From an uncultured Collinsella sp. (lineage in GTDB: Bacteria > Actinomycetota > Coriobacteriia > Coriobacteriales > Coriobacteriaceae): a stretch of DNA of 64,000 bases. The notes beneath the pieces are model-generated. The model was given only the letters and a program-made list of their open reading frames with translations. It was not told where the DNA came from and searched no databases. Both the position numbers and the translations under genes were made by a program. Below, in pieces: positions 24,556 to 32,672 of this stretch. The first letter of the stretch is position 1; the number at the start of each line of letters is the position of its first letter. Location of the stretch: contig UQPP01000005.1 of NCBI GenBank assembly GCA_900543025.1, forward strand, positions 13,532 through 77,531, written 5' to 3'.

Positions 24556-25329
24556 CTATCCCAGCTCCTGCATGCGGCGGTAGATTTCGCAGATGCCTTT
24601 GATGGTGAGTTGGCCGTCGACTATGTCGAAGGCGTCGGTCGAATCGGCGACGATGCTGGCGAGGCCGCCCGTGGCGATAACGGTGGCATCCTCGCGCCCT
24701 AGCTCGCGCTTCATGCGCGCGACCAGGCCCTCGGCCATGGCGGCGGCGCCCGTCACGGCGCCCACCTTGATGCACTCCTCGGTATCGCGGCCGATGGCAT
24801 GCTCGGGCACCTCGAGCGGAACGCTGGCGAGCTTGGCGGCTCGGGCGGCGAGCGCGTCCATCGAAATGCGGATGCCCGGCGCAATCGCTCCACCAATGTA
24901 ATAACCGTCCTCATCGATGACGTCGATATTGGTCGCGGTGCCAAAGTCCACCACGATTGCCGGCGCGCCGTAGAAGGTCTCGGCCGCAACGGCGTTAGCG
25001 ACGCGATCGGCGCCTACGGCCTGGGGACGCGCCGCGCGCAGCTTGGTCACCGCGGCCGTCTGCGGCCCGATAACGATGGCGTCCGCGGCAATGCGGTCGG
25101 CCACAGTGTGCCACTCGCGCGAGAGCTGCGGCACCACGCCGGCGAAGGCGATCGCGTCGACCGCGTCGAGCGAGAGGCCGTACATCTTAAAGAAGCCCAT
25201 CAGGCGCACATGGATCTCGTCGGCGGTATAGGAGCGGTCGGTGGGCATGCGCCACGACTGCACCAGCTCGTCTCCGTCAAACAGGCCCACGGCCGTCTGC
25301 GTGTTTCCCATATCGATAGCGAGCAGCAT
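24556..25329 (-). CDS. coaX: Type III pantothenate kinase
   Basis: CoaX phosphorylates pantothenate, the first step of coenzyme A synthesis, and belongs to the ASKHA fold. The 257-residue protein has the phosphate-binding AIDMGNTQTAVGLF, the pantothenate site GADRVANAVAA, and DFGTATNIDVIDEDGYYIGGAIAPG with the catalytic Asp. The ATG at 25329 (MLLAIDMG) is preferred over the one at 25350, because GGGAG lies 7 bp before the former. A minus-strand TACAAT at 25366-25371 could be the -10. The gene is convergent with the BirA-like gene. Confidence 0.95.
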   Translation of the reverse strand: MLLAIDMGNTQTAVGLFDGDELVQSWRMPTDRSYTADEIHVRLMGFFKMYGLSLDAVDAIAFAGVVPQLSREWHTVADRIAADAIVIGPQTAAVTKLRAARPQAVGADRVANAVAAETFYGAPAIVVDFGTATNIDVIDEDGYYIGGAIAPGIRISMDALAARAAKLASVPLEVPEHAIGRDTEECIKVGAVTGAAAMAEGLVARMKRELGREDATVIATGGLASIVADSTDAFDIVDGQLTIKGICEIYRRMQELG

Positions 25330-25526
25330 GTCTACTCCCGGTGTTGGCATAAAAGGACGCGCACCATTGTATACGCGCCGTCGACGGCGCTCGGCCGCGA
25401 TTCGTTTACGGTGATAGGGGCTGAGGGGTTTTAAATATGAAGGAATTATGCTCTACGAGATTTTCCTTGCCGTTTACCGAACTCCCGCGTAATATTCTTT
25501 CTTGCGCACATGAGGCGCCCAGACAT

Positions 25527-25603
25527 TGCGGGGTGGAGCAGTCTGGTAGCTCGCCGGGCTCATAACCCGGAGGTCGTAGGTTCAAATCCTGCCCCCGCGA
25601 CCA
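25527..25603 (+). tRNA. Initiator tRNA-Met (CAU)
   Basis: A full cloverleaf of 77 nt can be read with the CCA encoded (25601-25603) and the anticodon CAT at 25561-25563. Initiator features are three consecutive G-C pairs in the anticodon stem (GGG before, CCC after the loop) and a weak first acceptor pair (T1 opposite G72). The acceptor stem GCGGGG/CCCCGC is otherwise perfect. The T arm reads GGTTCAAATCC. A terminator follows at 25613. Confidence 0.95.
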
Positions 25604-25612
25604 AGAACTTGC

Positions 25613-25643
25613 AGCTCGTCGGCCTAGCCGGCGAGCTTTTTTG
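25613..25643 (+). terminator. Rho-independent terminator after initiator tRNA
   Basis: AGCTCG-CGGC and GCCG-CGAGCT form a stem around CTAG, followed by TTTTTT. Confidence 0.85.
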
Positions 25644-25690
25644 TTATTTCGGGACCGTGTTTTCGGTCCAATTCTCGGCCTCTCAAACAA

Positions 25691-25990
25691 AATCTCGACC
25701 TGTAACATCTAGACCCGATTTAGGCGGCTAGGTGTTACAGATCGAGATATACCGGTGGGTTGGGTCCCGTTTGTCTAAATCTGTAACACGAGGGACGGTT
25801 TTTGCCGAGTAACCGTTACAGATTGAGATTTTCTAGCAGGCGGGTTTGGTTCGTCTCGATCTGTAACAGATAGGGGCCAAAAGTGGGCCTAGCTGTTACA
25901 GATCTAGATTGTTGAGGATGGGCCGAGAGGAATGTCTCGATCTGTAACAGTAAGACCCAGTTTTGCCGCGTAACTGTTACAGATTGAGAT
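25691..25990. repeat. Regular array of eight alternating inverted 16-bp repeats
   Basis: A 16-bp unit (consensus TCTCGATCTGTAACA with one flanking base) occurs eight times in strictly alternating orientation. Copies begin at about 25691, 25733, 25774, 25813, 25853, 25894, 25934 and 25975, giving a spacing of 39-42 bp. The octamer CTGTAACA or its reverse is exact in seven of eight copies. The 22-25 bp between copies differ in sequence. The array fills most of the 807-bp gap between coaX and the flavin reductase gene apart from the tRNA and its terminator. No coding potential is evident. Confidence 0.9.
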
Positions 25991-26136
25991 AAACCGACGG
26001 GCCGCCCCGCCCATCCCCATCCACCTGCCGCTACCTGCTGTCCGCCGATTTCCGTTGTGCCGCTGTACCCCCATGCCATATCCTCTAGACAACTACGCGG
26101 CATCATCGCCGCCGCGCCTACAAGAGAGGAATATCC

Positions 26137-28167
26137 ATGACCGCACCTGCATCCAAGTTGCTCCAGCCCATTACGGTTGGCCCCCTTGAGCTCAAGAACC
26201 GCATTATGTTCCCGCCGCTGACCACCGGCTACGAGGAGCGCGACGGTTCCATCGGCGAGCGCAGCCTGGCTTTTTACGAGCGCCTGGCCCGTGGCGGCGT
26301 GAGCTACATCGTCATCGGCGACGTTGCTCCCGTCATGACCGCAAGCCCCACGCCCAAGCTGGCAACCGACGCCCAGATCCCCACGTTTAAGGCCCTGGCC
26401 GATGCCGTCCACAAGCACGGCGCCAAGGTCGCGCTGCAGCTGTTCCACCCCGAGTACGACGTGCCCGGTGTCGGCCGCATGGTCATGGGATCCATGGCTG
26501 CCGCCAAGGCCGCGCAGGAGGCCAAGGCCGCTGGCGACGAGGAGACCTTTGCCGCCAAGATGGCCGAGTCCAACGAGATTCGCAACCAGGCCTACGCCAA
26601 GCTGCACCACGACATGCAGCACTTTGTGAACGAGGCGAGCGTAGAGCAACTTACCCAGATCAAGGAGGCCATCGCTGCCTCGGCCGCTCGCGCGCAGCAG
26701 GCCGGGATCGATGCCATCGAGGTCCACGGCGACCGTCTGGTGGGTTCGCTGTGCTCGGCAATCCTCAACCAGCGCACCGACGAGTACGGCGGCTCGTTCG
26801 AGAACCGCGTTCGCTACGCGCTGGAGGTCGTCGCTGCCATTAAGGAAGCCGCGCCGCAGCTGATGGTGGAGTACAAGCTCCCCGTGATCATGGAGAACCC
26901 CGACGGCACGCCGCGCGGCAAGGGCGGCCTGCAGCCCGACGAGGCCTGCGAGTTCGCCAAGCTGCTCGAGGGCGCGGGCATCGACATGATCCAGGTCGCG
27001 CAGGCCAACCACACCGGCAACATGGGAGACACCATTCCGCCCATGGGCGCCATGCCCTACAACTGGACGCTGCCCGTGGCCGAGCGCGTCAAGGCCCTGG
27101 TTTCCGTGCCGGTGGCAACCGTCGGCCGTGTTGTCTCGGTCGAGGCCGGCGAGAAGATTCTGGAAGACGGCGCGGCCGACATCATCGCCTACGGCCGCTC
27201 GCTCATGTGCGACCCCGACATTGCGCTGAAGGCCGCCACCGGCGAGCCCATCCGCGAGTGCCTCAACTGCAACAAGGGCTGTGTCGATGCGATTCAAAAC
27301 CGCAAGTACATCTCGTGCGTGCTCAACGCCGAGAACGGCGACGAGGCGACCATCGCCATCAAGCCGGGCGAGGGTGACAAGAAGATCGCTGTGGTGGGCG
27401 GCGGTATTGCCGGCCTGGAGGCCGCGCGCGTGGCGGCCAAGCGTGGCTACGACGTGACCGTCTACGAGGCGAGCGATCACTTGGGCGGCCAGATTGTGCT
27501 GGCGGCTGCGCCCCCGCGCAAGGACGAGATCATGCGTTCCGTCGAGTACTACGAGAAGATTCTGCCTGGCCTGGGCGTAAAGGTCGAGCTCAACCACGTT
27601 GCTAGCCCCGCGGACCTCAACGCCGCCGACGCTGCGATTGTGGCTGTGGGCGCACACGACGTGGTCATCCCCGTTCCGGGTGCCGACTCGGACAAGGTCG
27701 TCTCGAGCTGGGACGTGCTGGCCGGCAAGGTGGAGCTCAGCGGCCGCGTCGCCGTCATTGGTGGTGGCCTGGTGGGCACCGAGACTGCCGAGTATCTGCT
27801 GCAGCACGGCTGCGAGGTGGCGATCGTGGAGATGCTCGACAAGATTGCCGCGGGCGAGTCCGAGACCATTCTACCGCTGATTATGAGCGACTTTGCAGAG
27901 CACAACGTGGAGCAGCATGTTAAGACCCGCCTGACCGCCATTTCCGACGAGGGCGTGGAGGCCATTCGCACCACCGAGGACGGCACCGAGGAGCCGGTGA
28001 AGATCGCCTGCGATTACGTGGTGATGGCCGTGGGCTCCAAGGCCAACGCGTTTGACCTGGATGGCGTGACGGTGCCCGTGACCTGCGTGGGCGACTGCTC
28101 GGGTGAGCGCACCGCCGACATTGCGAGCGCCATTCGCACGGCGTATCACGCGGCCAACGAGCTGTAG
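26137..28167 (+). CDS. NADH:flavin oxidoreductase / 2,4-dienoyl-CoA reductase family protein
   Basis: This 676-residue protein is built like 2,4-dienoyl-CoA reductase, enoate reductases and bile-acid BaiCD/BaiH enzymes. The N-terminal Old-Yellow-Enzyme barrel (residues 1-380) has FMN-site features PITVGPLELKNRIMFPP, NQRTDEYGGSFENRVRYALEVV and IAYGRSLMCDPD. A [4Fe-4S] site follows (ECLNCNKGCVD plus a later Cys). The C-terminal FAD/NAD(P) domains have VVGGGIAGLEAARVAAKRGYDV and AVIGGGLVGTETAEYLL. It probably reduces an activated C=C bond with NAD(P)H; the substrate is unknown. A GAGAGGAATATCC ribosome-binding stretch precedes the ATG. It forms a single-gene unit with a terminator at 28243. Confidence 0.93.
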   Translation: MTAPASKLLQPITVGPLELKNRIMFPPLTTGYEERDGSIGERSLAFYERLARGGVSYIVIGDVAPVMTASPTPKLATDAQIPTFKALADAVHKHGAKVALQLFHPEYDVPGVGRMVMGSMAAAKAAQEAKAAGDEETFAAKMAESNEIRNQAYAKLHHDMQHFVNEASVEQLTQIKEAIAASAARAQQAGIDAIEVHGDRLVGSLCSAILNQRTDEYGGSFENRVRYALEVVAAIKEAAPQLMVEYKLPVIMENPDGTPRGKGGLQPDEACEFAKLLEGAGIDMIQVAQANHTGNMGDTIPPMGAMPYNWTLPVAERVKALVSVPVATVGRVVSVEAGEKILEDGAADIIAYGRSLMCDPDIALKAATGEPIRECLNCNKGCVDAIQNRKYISCVLNAENGDEATIAIKPGEGDKKIAVVGGGIAGLEAARVAAKRGYDVTVYEASDHLGGQIVLAAAPPRKDEIMRSVEYYEKILPGLGVKVELNHVASPADLNAADAAIVAVGAHDVVIPVPGADSDKVVSSWDVLAGKVELSGRVAVIGGGLVGTETAEYLLQHGCEVAIVEMLDKIAAGESETILPLIMSDFAEHNVEQHVKTRLTAISDEGVEAIRTTEDGTEEPVKIACDYVVMAVGSKANAFDLDGVTVPVTCVGDCSGERTADIASAIRTAYHAANEL

Positions 28168-28242
28168 TTGAACATCGCGGCTAGGCGGGGCGGTAGCACG
28201 GATTCGTCTCGCCCGGCTGTGTCCCGTCGGGTGTCAACCGGT

Positions 28243-28278
28243 GCGGGGCCTGCAAGCGCAGCAGGTCCCGCCCTTTTT
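28243..28278 (+). terminator. Rho-independent terminator after the flavin reductase gene
   Basis: GCGGGGCCTGC (28243-28253) pairs with GCAGGTCCCGC (28261-28271) apart from one G-T pair, and is followed by CCTTTTT. Confidence 0.85.
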
Positions 28279-28537
28279 GTTTTGCTCCGGTGGATGGCAA
28301 TGCGCGGTAATCATGAGGAGTGAGGACGTCTACTGCCTTGCAGATCACTCAAAATTATTGGGGGAGGGGTTAATAACTATATCCTCTATACCGAAGGACA
28401 TAAAGAGATGCCAATTTTGTTGACAAGCGAATGACGATTAGCTGCGAGTCAGCTACCAGCGTAAATAATCGATAAAGAAATGTCGTAATTTGGTGCCAAA
28501 TGCCCAGATAACGCCGCGTCTATTTTAATTAACTGCT
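28279..28537. other. A+T-rich intergenic stretch, no gene recognised
   Basis: From about 28330 to 28600 the sequence is clearly richer in A and T than the rest of the window. No frame longer than about 60 codons is open, and nothing resembles a known protein or RNA. It may be old transferred or decayed DNA upstream of the HTH gene. Confidence 0.5.
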
Positions 28538-28566
28538 TTGAGCAAACAGTAAAATGCTACTATCTA
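28538..28566 (+). promoter_or_regulatory. Candidate promoter for the HTH gene
   Basis: TTGAGC (28538-28543) and TATCTA (28561-28566) are 17 bp apart in an A+T-rich context, 42 bp before the HTH start. Confidence 0.4.
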
Positions 28567-28607
28567 ACTTGCACGTAAGAAAGCAGATTAACGGTTAAGG
28601 CTAAGAA

Positions 28608-29012
28608 GTGGCAGGTATGTCGGAAGCAACTAGGACTCGCACGCATGCGCCTGAGGTTAGGCAGCGCGCCGTCGAGATCCTCCAAGAGGGGGTCGGTCAT
28701 CGCGCCCTCGCCGCGGGGCTTGGCATTCCCCAGGCCACGGCTCGTCAGTGGGCCCGCGCGTATGCCGTGGGCGGTGCCGACGCCGTTCTCAATGCCGGTT
28801 CGCATCATCACACCTATTCGTACGACGTAAAGCTCGCTGTGGTTAAGGACCGTCTGGAAAACGGCTTGACGGTTCGCGAGGCCATGATCAAGCACAAGAT
28901 TCCCAGCGAGTTTTCGGTCAAGGCTTGGTGCCGTCAGTACCGCGAGAGCGGTGAGTCCGCACTGGTCGATAAGCCGCGCGGTCGCAAGCCGCGCGTTAAA
29001 AAGGCGGAATAG
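28608..29012 (+). CDS. Orphan helix-turn-helix protein resembling IS3-type OrfA
   Basis: This 134-residue basic protein contains two helix-turn-helix units. The first is about residues 15-60 (VRQRAVEILQEGVGHRALAAGLG, then IPQATARQWARAY). The second is about residues 73-120 (VKLAVVKDRLENGLTVREAMIKHKIPSEFSVKAWCRQYRESG), followed by a Lys/Arg tail. The arrangement resembles the OrfA DNA-binding part of IS3-family transposases, but no OrfB integrase or terminal inverted repeats are adjacent, so it is either a remnant or a domesticated regulator. The start is uncertain between GTG 28608 and ATG 28617. A strong terminator follows. Confidence 0.8.
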   Translation: MAGMSEATRTRTHAPEVRQRAVEILQEGVGHRALAAGLGIPQATARQWARAYAVGGADAVLNAGSHHHTYSYDVKLAVVKDRLENGLTVREAMIKHKIPSEFSVKAWCRQYRESGESALVDKPRGRKPRVKKAE

Positions 29013-29024
29013 CAAACGGGATGG

Positions 29025-29048
29025 TGCGCCCACAGGGGCGCATTTTTC
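29025..29048 (+). terminator. Rho-independent terminator after the HTH gene
   Basis: TGCGCCC pairs with GGGCGCA across ACAG, followed by TTTTTCTT. Confidence 0.85.
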
Positions 29049-29192
29049 TTGCCGCCTCTCTGCTCCAAAGCGGACGTGCCCTTACCCCGTACGCCTAAAA
29101 CTCCCCAGTTGACCGAAAACCTGCCGTCGCTACTCCTCAATTGAGCTATAACGTTAAACAATTGCAGCGTTTTTGCATGGGGGAGTGATGGT

Positions 29193-32075
29193 ATGACGCT
29201 ACTGTATTTCCTTACCCTGTTTCCGCTGGTACCGGCGCTGGGCATGCTGTTCGCGCGCGGCGACCGCGCCCGCGATGCGGTGGGGCTTATAGGTTCCGGC
29301 ATTATTATGGCGGTGACAGTTGTAGTCGCCGTCATGTTTTTTGGCACGGGTCCGCAGAGCTTTGAGGTTGCCCCCGGCACCTCGCATGTGCTCTCGATCG
29401 TCAGCTCCGTTATCGACGTCATCCTGTGCGCCGTCATCCTGTACAACGCGTACAAATATAGGAACGCGCTCACCACGGTGCTCGGCATAGTCCAGCTGGT
29501 GGGCTCGCTCGCCTTTGCAGCCATGACGTTGCCCGCGGCCGAAGCCGTCACGGCGACGCCGCTCTACCTAGACTACATGAGCGTGATCATGGTCCTCGCC
29601 GTCGGCATCGTCGGCAGCCTTATCTGTATCTACGCTTTGGGCTACATGAAGGACTTCCAGGCCCATGATGAGCACGAGGCCGCGCTGCGCGGGCAGACCG
29701 CGCCCGACCGTCGTCCGCAGTTCCTGGCGCTTATGTTCCTGTTCCTCTCGGCCATGTTCGTCATCGTGACGAGCGACAACCTTGAGTGGCTGTTCTGCGG
29801 CTGGGAAATCACCACCGTGTGCTCGTTCCTTATGATTGGCTATACGCGCACGCCCGAGGCCATCAAGAACGCCTTTAACCAGATCATCCTCAACATGCTG
29901 GGCGGCATCGCGTTTTTGGCCGGACTCATGTACCTGCACGTTAACGGCATGCCGCTGACCATCTCGGGCATGATTGAGCTTTCCGGCGCCGGAACCGCGC
30001 AGTCCGCGCTGCTGGTGATGCCGGTCATCCTGTTGTTGCTCGCCGCGCTCACCAAGGCCGCACAGATGCCGTTCCACACTTGGCTGTTGGGTGCCATGGT
30101 TGCCCCCACGCCCACGAGCGCCCTGCTGCACTCGTCAACCATGGTCAAAGCCGGCGTGTTCCTGATGGTCAAGCTGAGCCCGCTCTATGCCATCTATCCC
30201 GTGACCGGCTTTATGGTCACGAGCGTGGGCGCCATCACGTTTTTGCTCGCTGCCCTTATGGCCATCTCGCAGAGCAATGCCAAGCGCGTGCTCGCGTACT
30301 CCACCATTTCCAACTTGGGCCTCATCAGTGCTTGCTTGGGTGTCGGCGCGCCCGAGGCCGTATGGGCGGCCATCTTCCTGATCCTGTTCCACACGGTGGC
30401 AAAGTCGCTGCTGTTCCTGTGCGTGGGCACGGCCGAGCATCATATCGGCAGCCGCAATATCGAGGACATGGACGGTATGTTCAGCCGCATGCCGCACCTG
30501 ACGCGCCTGATGATGCTGGGCATCATGGGCATGTTTGTGGCGCCGTTTGGCATGCTCGTGTCCAAGTGGGGCGCTCTGGTGGCGTTCGCGCAGACCGGCA
30601 ACGTGCTCATGATCATGGTGCTTGCCTTTGGCTCGGCCGCGACCTTCTTCTTCTGGGGCAAGTGGCTTGCCAAGCTTTCGGGCGTCGACCCCACGGCTCA
30701 AAACGTTGAGGTCAATGTCCATAAGACCGAATGGATGGCCCTCAACACCATCGCCGCGCTGCTGATTCTGTGCTGCGTGGCGTTCCCGGTTATCTCGAGC
30801 GGTCTGGTGTCGCCTTACTTGGCCATGGTGTTTGGCCGCGTGCCGTACGTTATTGGCAAGGACGCCATGTACCTGATGGTGGTTATCGTGGCGTTTATCG
30901 CCGTGGTGCTGCTGACTTCATTCCGCGTGAGCAACAAACCGCACGTCAACGTGTACCTTTCGGGCGTGGGGACCGACAAATATCGCCATTTCCGCGGCTC
31001 GATGGGACACGAGGTGAAGGCCGAAAAGCGCAATTGGTACTCGGAGGACGCCCTTGGCGAGAAGCGTATTGGCCCCGCGGGTAGCGTCGTGTGCTGCAGC
31101 ATTATCTTGTTTGCGCTGCTGTGTTGCGCGTGGATTGGGCCCGAGCGACTTGCCATGAGTGCGCCCTCGGTGCTGCGCGGCAAGTATTTTGAAGGTTCGG
31201 GCGTCGTGGGCATTTTTATTGGCACCGTGGCATTTGCCTTACTGGCGCCGCTTGTGGGCGGCCTGATCGACGGCGTTGACCGCAAACTTTCGGCCCGCAT
31301 GCAGGGCCGCGTGGGCCCGCGCCTGCTCCAGCCTTTCTACGATGTGGCCAAGCTGCTGCGCAAGGCCCCCGCCAGCGTAAACACCATGGACGATACCTAC
31401 ATGGCGTGCGCGCTCATCTTTACCGTGGTGGGCGGCGGCATCTTTGTGTCGGGTTCCAACACGCTGTTGTGCGCTTTTATGGTGACCCTCGCTGCGATCT
31501 TTGTGGTGTTGGCGTCCGCCTCGACGCAAAGCCCGTTTGCCCAGGTCGGCGCCGACCGTGAGCTGCTGCAGGTCATGAGTTACGAGCCCGCCGTTTTGCT
31601 GATGAGCGTGGGCCTGTACCTTGCCACCGACAGCTTCGATTCCATCGCCGTGACGGGGCAGTCGGCCCCCATCATCGTGTACAGCGCGCCCATTTTCCTC
31701 GCGCTGCTCGCGGTGCTCACCATCAAGCTGCGCAAGTCGCCGTTTGACCTTTCGTACTCGCATCACGCGCATCAGGAGATCGTCCAGGGCGTCGCCACCG
31801 AGATGAGCGGCGGCACGCTGGCCAAGATGACCCTTATGCACTGGTGCGAGACCGTGCTGTTTTTGATGTGGGTGGGCATGTTCTTTGTTTGGGACAACCC
31901 GGTGAGCTGGGTCGTAGCCCTGGTCGTGATGGCCGCGACGTACTTTGTCGAGGTGCTGATCGATAACACCTTCGCACGCAGCACCTGGCGCAGCTGCTTT
32001 AGGCTCGGCTGGGGCGTGGCGCTGGTGTTTGGCCTGCTCAACCTTATGCCCATCCTCGTCGACGTGTTTATTTAG
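29193..32075 (+). CDS. Fused membrane subunit of group 4 hydrogenase (EchA/HyfB-like + EchB/HyfC/NuoH-like)
   Basis: This 960-residue membrane protein combines two subunits that are normally separate. Residues about 1-640 form a NuoL/M/N-Mrp-type ion-pumping antiporter module with some 16 membrane segments, including the Proton_antipo_M landmarks LEWLFCGWEITTVCSFLMIGY and KAAQMPFHTWLLGAMVAPTPTSALLHSSTMVKAGVFL. Residues about 660-960 form a NuoH-like module with RMQGRVGPRLLQPFYDVAKLLRK, QVGADRELLQVMSYEPA and the KLRKSPFDLSYSHHAHQE region facing the hydrogenase. It heads a five-gene operon. The ATG at 29193 follows GGGGGAGTGATGGT. It anchors the complex and couples ferredoxin-dependent electron flow to ion movement. 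Confidence 0.92.
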   Translation: MTLLYFLTLFPLVPALGMLFARGDRARDAVGLIGSGIIMAVTVVVAVMFFGTGPQSFEVAPGTSHVLSIVSSVIDVILCAVILYNAYKYRNALTTVLGIVQLVGSLAFAAMTLPAAEAVTATPLYLDYMSVIMVLAVGIVGSLICIYALGYMKDFQAHDEHEAALRGQTAPDRRPQFLALMFLFLSAMFVIVTSDNLEWLFCGWEITTVCSFLMIGYTRTPEAIKNAFNQIILNMLGGIAFLAGLMYLHVNGMPLTISGMIELSGAGTAQSALLVMPVILLLLAALTKAAQMPFHTWLLGAMVAPTPTSALLHSSTMVKAGVFLMVKLSPLYAIYPVTGFMVTSVGAITFLLAALMAISQSNAKRVLAYSTISNLGLISACLGVGAPEAVWAAIFLILFHTVAKSLLFLCVGTAEHHIGSRNIEDMDGMFSRMPHLTRLMMLGIMGMFVAPFGMLVSKWGALVAFAQTGNVLMIMVLAFGSAATFFFWGKWLAKLSGVDPTAQNVEVNVHKTEWMALNTIAALLILCCVAFPVISSGLVSPYLAMVFGRVPYVIGKDAMYLMVVIVAFIAVVLLTSFRVSNKPHVNVYLSGVGTDKYRHFRGSMGHEVKAEKRNWYSEDALGEKRIGPAGSVVCCSIILFALLCCAWIGPERLAMSAPSVLRGKYFEGSGVVGIFIGTVAFALLAPLVGGLIDGVDRKLSARMQGRVGPRLLQPFYDVAKLLRKAPASVNTMDDTYMACALIFTVVGGGIFVSGSNTLLCAFMVTLAAIFVVLASASTQSPFAQVGADRELLQVMSYEPAVLLMSVGLYLATDSFDSIAVTGQSAPIIVYSAPIFLALLAVLTIKLRKSPFDLSYSHHAHQEIVQGVATEMSGGTLAKMTLMHWCETVLFLMWVGMFFVWDNPVSWVVALVVMAATYFVEVLIDNTFARSTWRSCFRLGWGVALVFGLLNLMPILVDVFI

Positions 32076-32087
32076 GAGGCGGCATCC

Positions 32088-32672
32088 ATGGATCATAAAA
32101 TGTCGCGCTCGCCGTGGGTTATTCATTATGACGGCTCGAGCTGCAACGGATGCGATATCGAGGTGCTGGCCTCGCTCACGCCGCTGTTCGATGCGGAGCG
32201 CTTTGGCGTGGTCAACACCGGCAACCCCAAGCATGCGGATATCTTTTTGGTGACGGGGTCGGTCAATGCCCAGAACCTGCCTGTCGTGCGCCAGATCTAC
32301 AACCAGATGCTCGAGCCCAAGTGTGTAGTGGCATGCGGTATCTGCGCGTGCTCGGGCGGCGTGTTTCGCGATGCCTATAACGTGATCGGCGGCGTGGACC
32401 GCGCGATTCCCGTGGATGTGTACGCGCCCGGGTGCGCCGTTCGCCCCGAGACGGTGATCGATGCCATCGTGGAGGCGTGCGGCATCCTGGATCAGAAGGA
32501 GGCCGTGATGCGTGCTGGCGGCGATCCGCTTACCGTGGGCGGCGCCGCAACCTGGGACGGTGGCGTTGAGCTGGGCGAGGACGGGTTTGTGGCTGCTGCG
32601 GGGGCCGGCGACGCGCCTGCCGCTGGCGACGCACCTGCCGGGACGCCCGCCGCTGCAAAGGAGGCCGAGTAA
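32088..32672 (+). CDS. Group 4 hydrogenase small subunit (EchC/NuoB-like)
   Basis: This 194-residue subunit carries the proximal [4Fe-4S] cluster of the hydrogenase. Ligands are readable as C19 and C22 (SSCNGCD), C86 in the GICACSGG stretch, and C116 (APGCAVRPE). HADIFLVTGSVN matches the family. About 40 residues at the C-terminus are Gly/Ala-rich low complexity (GAGDAPAAGDAPAGTPAAA). An AGGAGG site lies upstream of the ATG. The stop overlaps the next start by one base (TAATG), showing translational coupling. Confidence 0.93.
   Translation: MDHKMSRSPWVIHYDGSSCNGCDIEVLASLTPLFDAERFGVVNTGNPKHADIFLVTGSVNAQNLPVVRQIYNQMLEPKCVVACGICACSGGVFRDAYNVIGGVDRAIPVDVYAPGCAVRPETVIDAIVEACGILDQKEAVMRAGGDPLTVGGAATWDGGVELGEDGFVAAAGAGDAPAAGDAPAGTPAAAKEAE

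Noticed and set aside
25691..25990. CRISPR array
   Set aside because: Repeats are only 16 bp, alternate in orientation, and no cas gene is in the window. The spacing is regular, but the arrangement is not that of CRISPR.
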